Below, in pieces: positions 37,381-47,289 of a stretch of 64,000 nucleotides of DNA; the stretch's first letter is position 1, and the number at the start of each line of letters is the position of its first letter. The notes under the pieces were generated by a model. That model saw nothing but the letters and a program-made list of their open reading frames with translations. It searched no databases and had not been told where the DNA came from. This stretch comes from Paraphaeosphaeria minitans (taxonomy: Eukaryota > Ascomycota > Dothideomycetes > Pleosporales > Didymosphaeriaceae). A program made the position numbers and the translations under genes. The stretch is taken from positions 1,178,001 through 1,242,000 of the forward strand of contig WJXW01000002.1 in NCBI GenBank assembly GCA_015832175.1, written 5' to 3'.

Positions 37381-38296
37381 GCTATATAGCCTAGTTTACT
37401 ACATGTAAAGCATTTACAGGTCTTAGTTATTAGTTATTAACTTCTATTAGAGACGCGTTTATTAGGCTACTTAGAGCCTATCTTTCCTTCTTTTTCTTTA
37501 CCTATATAGTTAAACTAGACATCTTCTATTAGTTTGTATCTCTAGTAGTTCCTTAACTATTACTTTTAGACAATTCTAACAAGGTTCTTATAAACTATTT
37601 TTACTAGTTATTTAAAGCTTATTACTCTAGGGTTTTAGTAGAGCTCCTATTATAGTAAAAACTACTTTCTATTAATACTAATAGTTTCTTTGTATAGTTC
37701 TTCTAGGTTAGTAATTCGCGCACTACTATATAAGAGTTCCTTACATAGTTTCTATTTAAGTCCTTATTTGTATATATTCTAGAGAGATTTATTATTCTAG
37801 TTAAGCTGTATAGCGTATTTGCAAAACTTAGCTATATACTTAGCTACTAATTATTTCTAAGTTATAGTCTAAATTTTTACTTTTATAATAGAGTCCTTGT
37901 TAGTGATTCTAAAGAGTTATTTAAGGCATTTTTTAAAGTTATTATAATTCTTAATAATATTAACTATATTAGCGTATTTGTTTGCGTAATTATTATGATT
38001 ATTATTAAAGTCTATTCTTAGGTACTTTTTAAGGTAAGAATAGATCTATAATCCTATATCTCCTTACATGTATATTGCTGCGAAGATAACCTTTTTTTTA
38101 TCTTTAAGGGGTTTGTCTAAGTTAAAGAAGTAGAGGTCTAACTAGAAAATCTAGATGTTAGTTTAAGATTATTTACTAAAGTAGAGATTAGGTTTATACG
38201 CCTTACTACTATTTTTTATAGGAGTAATCTTAGCAGCACCTAAAGCTATAGAAGAGGTAAGAGTTTATAAAGTACTTATATTAAGAGTATTTAAGA
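37381..38296 (-). pseudogene. B2 gag with zinc knuckle
   Basis: The minus strand ends gag with the knuckle near 37385-37430 (KCFTCSKLGYIARNC-like: first two Cys kept, His read as Tyr). The upstream capsid region matches B0 and B1. The beginning lies just inside the 5' LTR at 38296. Confidence 0.83.
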
Positions 38297-38753
38297 TATT
38301 AAATCTAAGAGGGTAGCTAGTCCTAAAGGGTTAAAGTTAGTTCTTAGGCAGGAGTACTTACAGAAGGTAGAAGGTCTTATTAATATAATAGTATCTTATA
38401 AAGTGTAATAAGTTAATAATTTAGTCTACTAGAATCTAAATAATAAATTAATAAATAGATTAAATATAAGTATAAGAAGCTTATTCTCGCGTTCCTATAT
38501 ACTTAAGTAGTCCTACACATCCTAGAATCTTATATGTCCTAGAATCCTATATGTCCTAGAGTCCTATATATCCTAGAGTTCTATGCGGGCAAGTCCTACG
38601 CGTCCTAGAGTTCCTATACAGGCAAGGCCTGTACAGTCCTTAGGACCCTTAGGACCTATAACCTATTATCTAACTACTTAGTTAGCTAACTCTAGTGGAC
38701 TAGTAGTCTAATAAGCTCGCGCCCTGCTACTTACGCGTGGCTGGATCCTAATA
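38297..38753 (-). repeat. B2 5' LTR, 457 bp
   Basis: Same length as 21627-22083, with the 17-bp U3 array at 38511-38582. Most differences between the pair are C/T or G/A, as expected from RIP after insertion. Confidence 0.93.
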
Positions 38754-38758
38754 ATTAT

Positions 38759-40086
38759 AAAGTATTTACACCTTATATTAATTAGGGCCTTTATATACTG
38801 TATACTGTTAAGGAAAACGTAGAGGATAGAGGTAGGCCTATTTATACTTACTCTAGCCCTAGCCACTCTAACTATTACAGCTCGCCCTAATTATACCTTT
38901 ATTAATACTGTTACGCTTAGCCTCTATATTAGCGCTAGACTAGGGGCTACTCTTTTTTTAACTAGATATTTATCTTACTATGCTAAGGTTAAGTTATAAT
39001 TAGCTAGAGTAAAATTATATTAAAATAGGCTCTAGCTATATAATTAGGCTTACTATAGTAAGTGCACACGCCTATATTTTAGTGTTACTAGAAGATATAT
39101 TTAGGTATCTAGTTTAGGCACTACTTACCTACCTCCCTACTAGCTTAGGGCTAAGTTAAGATTAACGCTGCTATAAGAGTTATATAGATGTTACTATTGC
39201 TATTTTTAAGAGAGGGCTAGCTACTCTTATAAGAGGTAGCTTAAATAGTAAGCTTATCTTCTAAGGCCTCTATTTTAAGGTCCACTATAATCTATAAAAA
39301 TCTAGTAATAGCTACGTTGTAGTCCCCTTTAGGAACGTTATAGTTAAAGGTAACTATATAGATATTATACTAGATTACGTAGCGTAACTTGCGTAGTTTC
39401 TTAGCGTTACCCTACTAGCTACTACTTACTTCTACTAAGGTTTATTTAAAGTAAATATAAAAATTAGAGAAACTCTCTTTAAGGTTCTACCTAATTATAT
39501 TAAGGCGTGCTTTAGCCTTATACTAGGCGTGTTTATTAGTGTACACGAAGGTAAGGTAGTATATAAATATCTATAGGTTAAACTAGCTGTCTACCCCTCT
39601 AGCTTAGTAGAAGGCCACTACTATGTCCTAAGGACTATTATCTAGGTAGTTCTATATTAGCGCCTATTCCTCTTAGAGGGAGCTAATAAACTACTTATTA
39701 GTCTAGAGCTTATAATTTATTATAACCTTCTAGACCCTAAACTAGGCCTTTAAGCCCCTAAACTTAGTTAGGCTTAAGAGCGGTTTACGCTGTAGGATTA
39801 GCTAGTCTATATTAGTAAATAGGGATCCGCCCCCTATAGTAGAGGTGGATAGGCTTAGGGCAGTGCTAACATAGACCTATTAGCGTATAAAGAGCTTACG
39901 TAGCTCTTTATTCTAGAGTTATAGTGTTTATATAGTAGAGCAGTCTTTGTCTTTAGTAGTAATTAAGTTCTATAGTTATTCTACTAACTTAGCGATATTA
40001 GAGGTATCTATTAGTAGGTTATTCTAGACTCTATTATGTTTCTTTGTTCCTTTAAATAACTCTTTTCTAGAAGACCTAGAATTTAA
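38759..40086 (-). pseudogene. C gag (RIP-degraded)
   Basis: The minus strand has a gag-like frame, for example YKAKARLNIIRNLKES-type helices and FSNFYIYFKTLVEVSS at about 39420-39540, with Gln stops removed from these quotes. NVPKGDYNVAITRF follows near 39310-39350. This resembles the capsid of other fungal Ty3 elements (tail-fibre-like F..FY..FK.LVE pattern). A plus-strand frame at 39170-39830 is also open, but gag is expected here because the 5' LTR is at 40087. A zinc knuckle was not located. B2 entered at 38753. Confidence 0.62.
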
Positions 40087-40278
40087 TATTATAGGCTAGT
40101 CTTAGAGAGTGAATAGAACTATAAGTGCTAGATATAAAGAATGAATTCTAGGTATTGAGTCTCTATAGGGGGGTGTGCCGCTTATAAGAAGAGTTTTCCT
40201 TAGTAGGTCCACTTCTTTAGGGCAGTTCCTTTCCTTAAGATTCTTCTAAAGGCTAGGGCATAGCCCTAGCCCATTATA
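40087..40278 (-). repeat. C 5' LTR, 192 bp
   Basis: It pairs with 9042-9233. The hairpin GGCTAGGGC-ATA-GCCCTAGCC is kept at 40251-40271. Element E resumes immediately to the right. Confidence 0.92.
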
Positions 40279-40808
40279 TAAATATACTAGTAAAACTAGG
40301 TTTTAAAAACCTAGTAAGTGAAAATTCTATCTTTGTTCACTAAGAAAAGCCTATTATATTGGCTACACATATGGACGATATACTAGTATTTGCCAAAACT
40401 ATAGACCTAGTTAATAGCCTATACAAAGAACTAACTATTTTATCTACCCTAGAAGTCTCTAATTTAGGAGAGATAAAAGAATTCCTAGGTGTAGAAATTA
40501 TAAGAAATAGGGAACTAAATACAATTAAAATTTCCTAATAATCCTTTACAAAGAAAATACTTACAAAGTATAATAAGGAGGGGAATAAACCAAAAGATCT
40601 ACCCCTACCTATAGGGCTAAAACTAGTGAAAAATCTAGAAGAACCTAATCTAGAATTAACTAGCTTATACTAATAAGAGATAGGTAGTCTAATCTATCTA
40701 ACTATTTATTCTCGGCTAGACCTAGCCTTTTATATAAATTATTTGGCAAGGTTTATGGCAAATCCTAGTCTAGAACACTATAAATATCTAGACTATTTAT
40801 GGAGTTAT
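40279..40808 (+). pseudogene. Element E (continued): copia RT C-terminal half and start of RNase H
   Basis: The frame picks up from 9041. After the TSD it reads ILVKLGFKNLVSEN, then the catalytic box THMDDILVFAKT (Met-Asp-Asp codons at 40371-40379, intact). LGEIKEFLGVEI and LDLAFYINYLARFMANPS follow, the usual end of RVT_2. It stops at YLDYLWSY, where element G begins at about 40809. The few stops are TAA/TAG. Confidence 0.9.
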
Positions 40809-41013
40809 TATTAGGAGTTAGGCACGAGCAATGTAGCTTCAGCTTTAGATATGAAACAATGGTGGATTGTATAGTAGAATATAGGATAGACAAATCGCTG
40901 CCAGATTACTCTATTAGCGATGGAACTATATAGCCTTAGATTAGATAATCTCCACCTGTATCCGGCTGGCCCTTACTATCTTAGAGCCTAGCCAGGTACC
41001 TAGGGTTCTAATA
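40809..41013 (-). repeat. G 3' LTR, about 205 bp
   Basis: The ends are short inverted repeats TATTAG/CTAATA (TG...CA after RIP). It is flanked inside by TTATCCCCCTTTAAG, a polypurine tract on the minus strand (41014-41028). Interior CA/TG are kept unusually well. The outer target site is GTTAT or similar, and the partner copy is outside the window. Confidence 0.65.
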
Positions 41014-41028
41014 TTATCCCCCTTTAAG

Positions 41029-41605
41029 AGATCTCTTGTCCTAAGAGTAAAGCATTTAGTAAGTCCTTTTACTATTTATTGCTATTAGTCCTTTATTAGC
41101 ACTAACTAGCTCTACTAGCACCTAGTAGTTAGCGTAGGTCCTTAACTATCCTTACTTCTTAAACTTAGTGGCAAGCCTAATATTAGAGGATCTAAAAGGC
41201 CCTACTGTTTCTAAGATAGCTTAATTGTAGATAATAATAAGGATTACGTCCTAGTTTATTTCTATTTATACTATTTTATTCCAGATAGTGCCTGAATTGT
41301 TATAATAAATTTATACGCACTTAGGCGCCCTTTATGTTAAATTATAACTATTTCCGCCTAGGTAAGGTAAGATATTACTATCTGCGCTAGTGTAGTCTGT
41401 AACTACGCTAGTAACTAGCGTCTTAGCGGTAGGGTAGTTATTCTATTGCCTAGGGCTCTTAAACCTGTTCTCTACTTATATTTTCTTATAGTAAGTAACA
41501 TTATACAGCCCTTGGATTGGCGCATTCTAGCGCAACTTAGCACTAACTATACTAAAGAGTTGCATATTATACCTTTTTAGTATACATTTAATACTTTTCG
41601 TATAT
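41029..41605. other. G 3' region, unassigned; a plus-strand frame is open at about 41060-41585
   Basis: The plus strand gives a fairly open frame with segments like YVLVYFYLYYFIPDSA and LPRALKPVLYLYFLIVS, ending TAG before 41585. The minus strand is also partly open. No family is recognised. It may be an upstream exon or a second accessory ORF of G. Both readings could be RIP artefacts. Confidence 0.3.
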
Positions 41606-41728
41606 TTTTAATAATAATTAACACTAATTAGCACTAATAGGCAGTAATTGGCATTAGTTAGCACTAATTAGTATTAATTAGTATTAATTAGCACTAATTA
41701 GCACAAATTAGTACTAATTATCGTAAAT
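41606..41728. repeat. Short tandem array of TTAGCACTAA-type palindromes
   Basis: About eight imperfect copies of a 10-14-bp unit (TTAGYRCTAAT) lie immediately upstream of the ATG at 41733. Single or paired copies recur at about 42005-42030, 42415-42430, 42665-42680 and 43070-43090, at or near the candidate introns of the downstream gene. Confidence 0.75.
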
Positions 41729-41732
41729 TATA

Positions 41733-43015
41733 ATGGCTTCACCTAAGAAGCGCTTTCTTTATAACTATTATATTAATGCGATTAAGACTAATAGACTTTG
41801 TACTAAAATACTACATATTGGATATATTAGAATTATGGCGGAGCGTAGTGTTCTAAAATTAGACACTACATGCGTGATAGACCTAAATAATAACAAATAG
41901 ATTTTATTGTAATTTAAAGGTTACCACTATAAAAAGTGTAGTAATTATTTAGATAAGGGCACCTTATGCTTTGTAGTAAGTTACTTTCTAGTGTTATTTG
42001 GCGCTATTTAGCACTATTAGGTACTAATAGGCGCATATAGCCCCTATTTAAGGTACTTAGGCTCCTTAAGACCCTTAAAGTCTATTTTAGGTCTATCCTA
42101 GGAATAGATATCTAAGCCTTAGTTGCGGCATCTAAGGAAGCTAATACTATAGCCTAAGTATCCTATAAAGCTGCTAAAGAGAAATATAAAGTCTAGTGTA
42201 AGAACCTGAAGTATATTATAGCTCTAGCTAATCTTACTAAAGGCTAATTACGACTTATAGCTAAACCTATTGCCCCTTTATTATAGAATAAGGAGAACAC
42301 GCTCCTTAAGGTGTAGAAGCTAAGAATAGAGACTAATAAGAGAGTAATAGCTATAGCTGTATATATTATAATAGAGCTAAATAAGTATAAGTACTATTTA
42401 GTGCAATTTAGTATAAATTAGCGCTAATTAGTACATAGGAACTTACGTAGGTACACTAAGAAGTTCTAGGCCTATAATAGGGCCTTTATACTTAAAGATA
42501 AGTGCGCTAACTCTAGTATACTCCTATATAGTTATTCTCGTTCTAGAAAGGCGCTTAAGGCTAAGGCTTATCGCATTAAGTATAAAATAGAGTTAAAAAA
42601 TAAGGTAATCTCCCTATATAAGGCTAAGGCTCTAGTATAGATACACTATAGTACTATTTAGAGTAAGTTAGCACTAACTAGTATAATAGGTCCTTAGCTA
42701 TTCCTACGTAACTATTCTAACTAGCCTTAACATCTCTTTAGCAGAAACTACCACAGCTAACGCTAAAGCCTAACTAGAAGCTACTTATAGAGACGCTAAA
42801 GTTATATCTACGCTAGCTACTCCTACTTTAGTGTATTATAGCGTAAAAAGGCGTACCCTAGACTTATCTATTATTTCTAAGCCCCTAGCAGACTTCCTAC
42901 CTATTAATAGTACTAATACAGAGAAGTTAGCGTACTTTAATTGCTATTTTATAACTTCTTTCTATACTAAAGGCCTAGCGACTTAAAGCAGCTCTAATAA
43001 GACTTATTAGGATTA
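41733..43015 (+). pseudogene. G antisense accessory gene: Cys-cluster, multi-exon, lightly damaged
   Basis: ATG at 41733 starts MASPKKRFLYNYYIN. Exon 1 holds a Cys-rich block ending YKKCSNYLDKGTLCFV. A textbook small intron follows: GTAAGT donor at 41976, TACTAAT branch site at about 42021, AG at 42040, 65 nt. Exon 2 continues in frame (PLFKVLRLLKTLKVYF, then ALVAASKEANTIA) into a long helical region. A second intron (about 42391-42438, GTACTATTTA...CATAG) also keeps frame. A third near 42651-42697 begins with the same GTACTATTTA, but its acceptor is unclear. The last exon (NISLAETTTANAKA, LDLSIISKPLADFLP) runs to about 43015. Few stops occur. It runs convergent with G pol. Function unknown. 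Confidence 0.6.
41976..42040 (+). other. Candidate spliceosomal intron 1 of the G accessory gene
   Basis: GTAAGT at the donor, TACTAAT about 15 nt before the acceptor, and AG at 42040. Removing 65 nt joins CFV to PLFK and opens the frame into exon 2. Confidence 0.6.
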
Positions 43016-43599
43016 ATTATTTAAATAAGGACGTAATATAGCACCACATAGCCTAAATAGGTATAATATAGCACAGTATAGCATAAATTAGCGTAAATAA
43101 GAACATAATAGTAGAATTTAGTAATAATAGTAATAATCTAGCGTTAGTTAATTTTGAATAGCACATTTGCCCAGCTTTTTAGGCTATTACCTATAAATAG
43201 GCGACATTTTAACATAGGTTCCTATTTTAGTTGGTTATTAACCCTATTTTAGGCAATAAGAGGCTTTTTGCCTTATAATAATATAATTTAATCTAAATTA
43301 TGCTAAATTATACTAATATGTACTACATTATGCTAGAATCGTAATGTTACTAACATTATCCTTATCCTTTACTAATTTTAAAGGGTTTTGCATATACTAA
43401 TTAGTATTCCTATACCTATTAAAACACCCTACCTAACTAGCTAACTATCCACTAAACTCCCTATAGGAGACACGTGGGGTTTTTAAAAGAATAAAAAGGT
43501 CTATAGTATCTAATTATAAGTTAATGTTCGCATATTATACTAAGTTAAAACATTTTGTGCTAGGTAGGTCTAACTTAGACTAACATTTTTATATAGGTT
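43016..43599. other. G region between the accessory gene and the chromodomain, no gene seen
   Basis: AT-rich sequence with further TTAGCGTAAAT/TATGCTAAAT-type motifs (43030-43110, 43280-43330). Probably 3' UTRs of the two convergent genes. Nothing else is supported. Confidence 0.4.
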
Positions 43600-43805
43600 C
43601 TTAGCGTTCGCTAGTTTTCCCCTTTAAGGGAGGTTGCCTATAACCTCTTTTCTTCGCCTCTAGAAGTATAGTTATTAACTTTCTTAGAAATATCTTAAGC
43701 TTTTTCTAGAACTCTTTAAGTGTATTTCCGCTAATTAATATAGTAGGTTCTTAAGAGTTTTCTTCTAGATTATATCTACTCTATTTAATAAGGTATTTCT
43801 ATTAT
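43600..43805 (-). pseudogene. G pol: chromodomain C-terminal part
   Basis: The minus strand reads YLIK-stop-SRYNLEENS-stop-EPTILI near 43735-43800, the chromodomain core with its Trp codons turned into TAG. A basic tail follows (LLEAKKRGYRQPPLKGK near 43620-43660). A3 is inserted at 43805. The N-terminal half continues at 46892. Confidence 0.8.
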
Positions 43806-44117
43806 TGTCCGTATAGTTTATCGTACAAATAGCACTGAGTAAAATAGGGGCCTGCCTACCTATAGGGACCCGCACAAGGACCCACTACTTAGGTTAGCGC
43901 TAAGAGGCAGAGACTTTATAAGGCCTTGCCTACCTATAAGGACCTGCACAAGGACCCCCTGCTTAGGTTAGCGCTAAGAGGCAGAGACTTTATAAAGCCC
44001 TTAGTGCCCCTTTGTACGATAGACTAGACGTAATTAATTAAACCTACTTCTTACCCTTTATATAATAGTATACTATTAACCCTTAAATGCTTAATTACAG
44101 ATTAAGCCAAACCTACA
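43806..44117 (+). repeat. A3 5' LTR, 312 bp
   Basis: TGTCCG...CCTACA, reverse complement of the A1/A2 LTRs, with two copies of the 75-bp unit. Confidence 0.93.
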
Positions 44118-44439
44118 CTAATTAGTAGTTAATTCTAATTAACTGTAAACTAGTAAGGTCTAAAAACAGAGCGCCTTATAAGCTAGATACGTAGGCTCTA
44201 TATTATTACCTTTACTAGAGATTAAATTTTAGATTATATAATAAGTAGAAACAAAGCGCGTATATCTATAAAGAGTCGCACAATCTAGTCTAAGCTATTC
44301 TATAGAAAAGAAAGGAGATAATACCTTTATTAGAGATTAAATTTTAGATTGTACAATAAGCAGAAATAAAGTGCATATATCTATAAAGAGTCGTATAATC
44401 TAGTCTAAGCTATTCTATAGAAAAGAAAGGAGATAGTGA

Positions 44440-46640
44440 GCACATTTATAACCCTAAAAAACACGTTATACAATTAAACTAGCGATAACTAAACGCAAAT
44501 ACGTTGTATAATTAAACTAGCAATAACTAAACGCAGACACGTCGCATAACTAAGAAAGATAATAATAATATAGCCTTAAGACTAGGAGACTTCCTAGAGG
44601 AACTATAACCTAAGGGTGTTGTGTAATAATTAATACTACCTTCTTAGTAAGAAGATAAAGCAACATAGCTTTAATAAGTAGAGGAAGTAATAAACATTAA
44701 GGCTATTACCTTAAGAGGAGAGATTGCATAAAAGTACTAAGTAGATAGAGTAGATCTATATAGCCACCTACCCCCTTCTCTAAAACAGCTAAACACTTAT
44801 ATAGTATACATAATCATGTAATATCGCGTAAGCAGCCTTAAAGGTAAAGAGGTAATCTCTTCTTTTACTAAAGATTTTAATAACTAGAAGGAGAGAACCT
44901 TTAATAAGATTAGTTATGTAGTAAGAAGAGAGCTTATTACTTTTTTTATAAAAGAAGGCTTTGTTACTACTAATTCTATAATAAAGGACACTTATACAAA
45001 GAAACTCTTTAAACTATTACAGCTTAACTATAAGCTATAGACCTTTCGCACAATAACTCTGCAACTATAACCTAAACTACTTTGTATAATCCTAATAATA
45101 CAACCTACACTATCTGTAGGTAATACATATATATATAGAGCACAGCTGGGGCCTATCCCTATATATATAAGGACAGAGACACTATATATAGAGCCACACT
45201 AGTAGCAGTAGCCTAAAACCTAGACTACTTTTGCCTAACAAACCACATTATACAAAGAGGCTAGACACTCCTAGTCTCCTTAATAACTAGGAGATTATGC
45301 TTATATCTAGCTAGACAAGATTATTCTCTTTTAAAAGGCTTAGAGTAAAGAGAATAACTACACTAGTAGGCTGTATAACATCCTAGCAGATAAGGCAAAA
45401 GTCTTTAGAGAACTATACTATAAGCTAGGCATACTATAGGACTAGTATATAAACATCTTTCTAGGAATCCTTTCTAATTATATAAGTACCTACTACCTAC
45501 ACAATATTAGACTAGGACTTTTATAGGATAAATTGTACAACAGACTAAATAGGCACTTTAACACTAGTGTTAATTATAATTAGTACTAGACAGACTAGAC
45601 CACTCTTACCTTTAAATACTATAAAAGGGATAATCTAGCTACTACATCGCATAAGGCCCTAGAAGCAATAATTAATAAGCTTACCTTAGCCTAAAGGGCT
45701 TTTAGATAAGGCTTTAGTAGTAAACTATAACTACACACTACTATTATATAAGTATGCCGCAGCTATCCTAACCTTAAATAAGCTATGTTTAACTCTAAAA
45801 ATATAGTAGAAGGCTTACTTAGCGACCTTTATATATTACTCTAAGTTACTAAAGATAGGAAGAAGTTACAGTTTCTCTAAAATAGTGAAGAGGTGTACTA
45901 CACTAATTAATAATATAATAATTCTAATTATATAAGAGGATCTAGCCCCTTTAAAGGCAGATTAACCTTTAGACTAAAAGAAAGAGGCAACTTTAGAAGT
46001 TTAAGCTCTTATATAAAGTAGAAATACTTTATATACTATAAAGAAGGATGCTAGTCTACTAACTATTTACTAAGGGATACCTAGTAAGCTAGAAGGTAAT
46101 ATATATTATTATACACTAACTTCTACGAATATAAACCCTCTGCTATAGATGTATAAGCATATATCCTTAACTTTAAAGAAAAGCTAGAGGAAGAAGACTA
46201 TTGCACAAAAGAGGAGGAAGATAAATAAGACTAATAAAGTAATAAAGAAGAAGCACAGAAGGCTACCTTATACCTTACTTCTACTATATACCTTTATCGC
46301 ACGACTAGGAGCAATCCTTCTATACTTGCTTACTAAGACCTAGCGCTAAGCATTGCATTGCTTAATACCCCACCTTCTATTTATATATAGGACATATACC
46401 TAGAAAGAGCCTTATTGCGTAATGCGACTCTACTACTATACAAAAGGGTAGAGTAAGAACTAAGTAGGTTAGCTGTTACTACCTATTTGCATAAGAGTAG
46501 GTGTAAACAGGACCTCTACTATATAGTAACACTGCACCTACCTTACAACCTATTCTAATAGGGGAAGGCTAACTGTATAGATAGAGAAGGATAGGAAAAG
46601 GAAAGCATATAATAGATATAAGCTATTGCACAAAAGAAAA
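44440..46640 (+). pseudogene. A3 single ORF, clearest copy; possibly gag-like
   Basis: The frame is readable for about 700 codons with stops at Gln/Trp positions. Segments include ITKKDNNNIALRLGDFLEEL near 44530-44610, IISSFTKDFNN-like sequence near 44850, YINIFLGILSNYISTYYLHN near 45450 and FKEKLEEEDY with an acidic patch near 46170-46240. No zinc knuckle, protease triad, RT box or integrase motif is seen. As the only ORF it may encode a capsid-like protein, which would make A a gag-only element using enzymes supplied by others. That is inference. The start is not defined (an ATG>ATA change is likely). Confidence 0.55.
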
Positions 46641-46648
46641 GTTACTAG

Positions 46649-46886
46649 TGTTTATATAGTTTATTGTATAAATAGCACTAAGTAAAATAGGGGCCTGCCT
46701 ACCTATAGGGACCCGCACAAGGACCCCCTGCTTAGGTTAGTGCTAAGAGGCAGAGACTTTATAAAGCCCTTAGTGCCCCTTTGTACGATAGACCAGACGT
46801 AATTAATTAAACCTACTTCTCACCCTTTGCACGATAGTATACTATTAACCCTTAAATACTTAATTGCAGATTAAGCCAAACCTATA
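46649..46886 (+). repeat. A3 3' LTR, 238 bp, one internal unit lost
   Basis: Homologous to 43806-44117 at both ends but with one instead of two 75-bp units. It ends CCTATA before the ATTAT duplication. Confidence 0.9.
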
Positions 46887-46891
46887 ATTAT

Positions 46892-46976
46892 CCTAATTTA
46901 TTTATTATCTATTAATAATATAGTCCACTTTGTATACATTATTACTATATTAGCGCAATGTGTCTTTAATTAGCAG
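46892..46976 (-). pseudogene. G pol: chromodomain N-terminal part
   Basis: The minus strand reads YKVDYIINR toward A3 and LLIKDTLR toward F. These join the integrase tail at 63913-64000 on one side and the chromodomain core at 43805 on the other. One 1-nt shift lies near the A3 junction. Confidence 0.72.
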
Positions 46977-47208
46977 TGTAGTGTAAAGGTTGGCCTACGA
47001 TGGAGAATTAGAGAAACATAGGGCTGATTAGCTGTCGTTTAAGATAGCTGATTAGGGAATAAGCAAAGGAGAGCGCTAACTAGACAAGACAGAAAGAGAC
47101 CTAATAGATAATTAGAGTAGTTGGATTTGTATAATAGATTTTAGATAGGAGAACTTAACTTATTCTTTTATATTCCTCACTTAAGGCAAACGGACCTATA
47201 ATATAATA
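46977..47208 (+). repeat. F 5' LTR, 232 bp
   Basis: TGTAGTGTAAAGG...ATAATA. It pairs with 63681-63912, with mostly transition differences, and keeps more TG/CA than its partner. Confidence 0.92.
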
Positions 47209-47289
47209 ATTTTAGTAAGGGACATAGGGCTGCTTTTAAAAGGATATAGAGAAGTATAGCGATAAGTATTTAGAGAACTAATAGAAGCT

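Larger units (their letters stand above)
21627..38753 (-). mobile_element. Element B2: Ty3/gypsy chromovirus carrying two nested insertions
   Basis: The 457-bp LTRs lie at 21627-22083 and 38297-38753. The target duplication is ATTAC (21622-21626) and ATTAT (38754-38758), the single difference being a C>T at a CpA. Copia element D1 (23201-30515) and A2 (32256-35372) interrupt it. Gag and pol through integrase are the same as in B1, but the chromodomain, antisense ORF and U3 are a different set. Confidence 0.93.
9042..40278 (-). mobile_element. Element C: Ty3/gypsy chromovirus, about 7.2 kb of its own sequence plus three insertions
   Basis: The 192-bp LTRs lie at 9042-9233 and 40087-40278. The target duplication is CAAAT (9037-9041) on the left and TAAAT (40279-40283) on the right, the one difference being a CpA-to-TpA change. 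The order on the minus strand is 5' LTR, gag, (B2), pol with RT and RNase H, (solo A LTR), integrase, (B1), integrase C-terminus with chromodomain, antisense ORF, 3' LTR. E reads through in frame when C is removed. Confidence 0.9.
43806..46886 (+). mobile_element. Element A3: A element in plus orientation with TSD ATTAT
   Basis: LTRs lie at 43806-44117 (312 bp) and 46649-46886 (238 bp, one 75-bp internal unit missing). The duplication ATTAT lies at 43801-43805 and 46887-46891. The single ORF reads on the plus strand. A 38-bp unit in the leader (about 44463-44538) is duplicated here but single in A1 and A2. Confidence 0.93.

Noticed and set aside
39170..39830. Long plus-strand frame opposite to C gag
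   Set aside because: It looks coding, but this is where gag of a minus-strand element must lie, and the minus strand shows a capsid-like pattern. It illustrates how RIP opens false frames on the other strand.
40809..41013. Solo LTR from an unrelated insertion into E
   Set aside because: A minus-strand polypurine tract directly inside it, and a chromovirus coding on the minus strand to its right, identify it as the 3' LTR of G.
41060..41585. A RecQ/telomere-linked helicase fragment on the plus strand
   Set aside because: A vague resemblance in the hydrophobic pattern only. No helicase motif is visible, so no function is assigned.
44440..46640. A-family ORF as a tyrosine recombinase (Starship captain or Crypton-like)
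   Set aside because: The element has paired LTRs, TG...CA ends and 5-bp duplications, and I see no R-H-R-Y arrangement. An LTR element explains it better.
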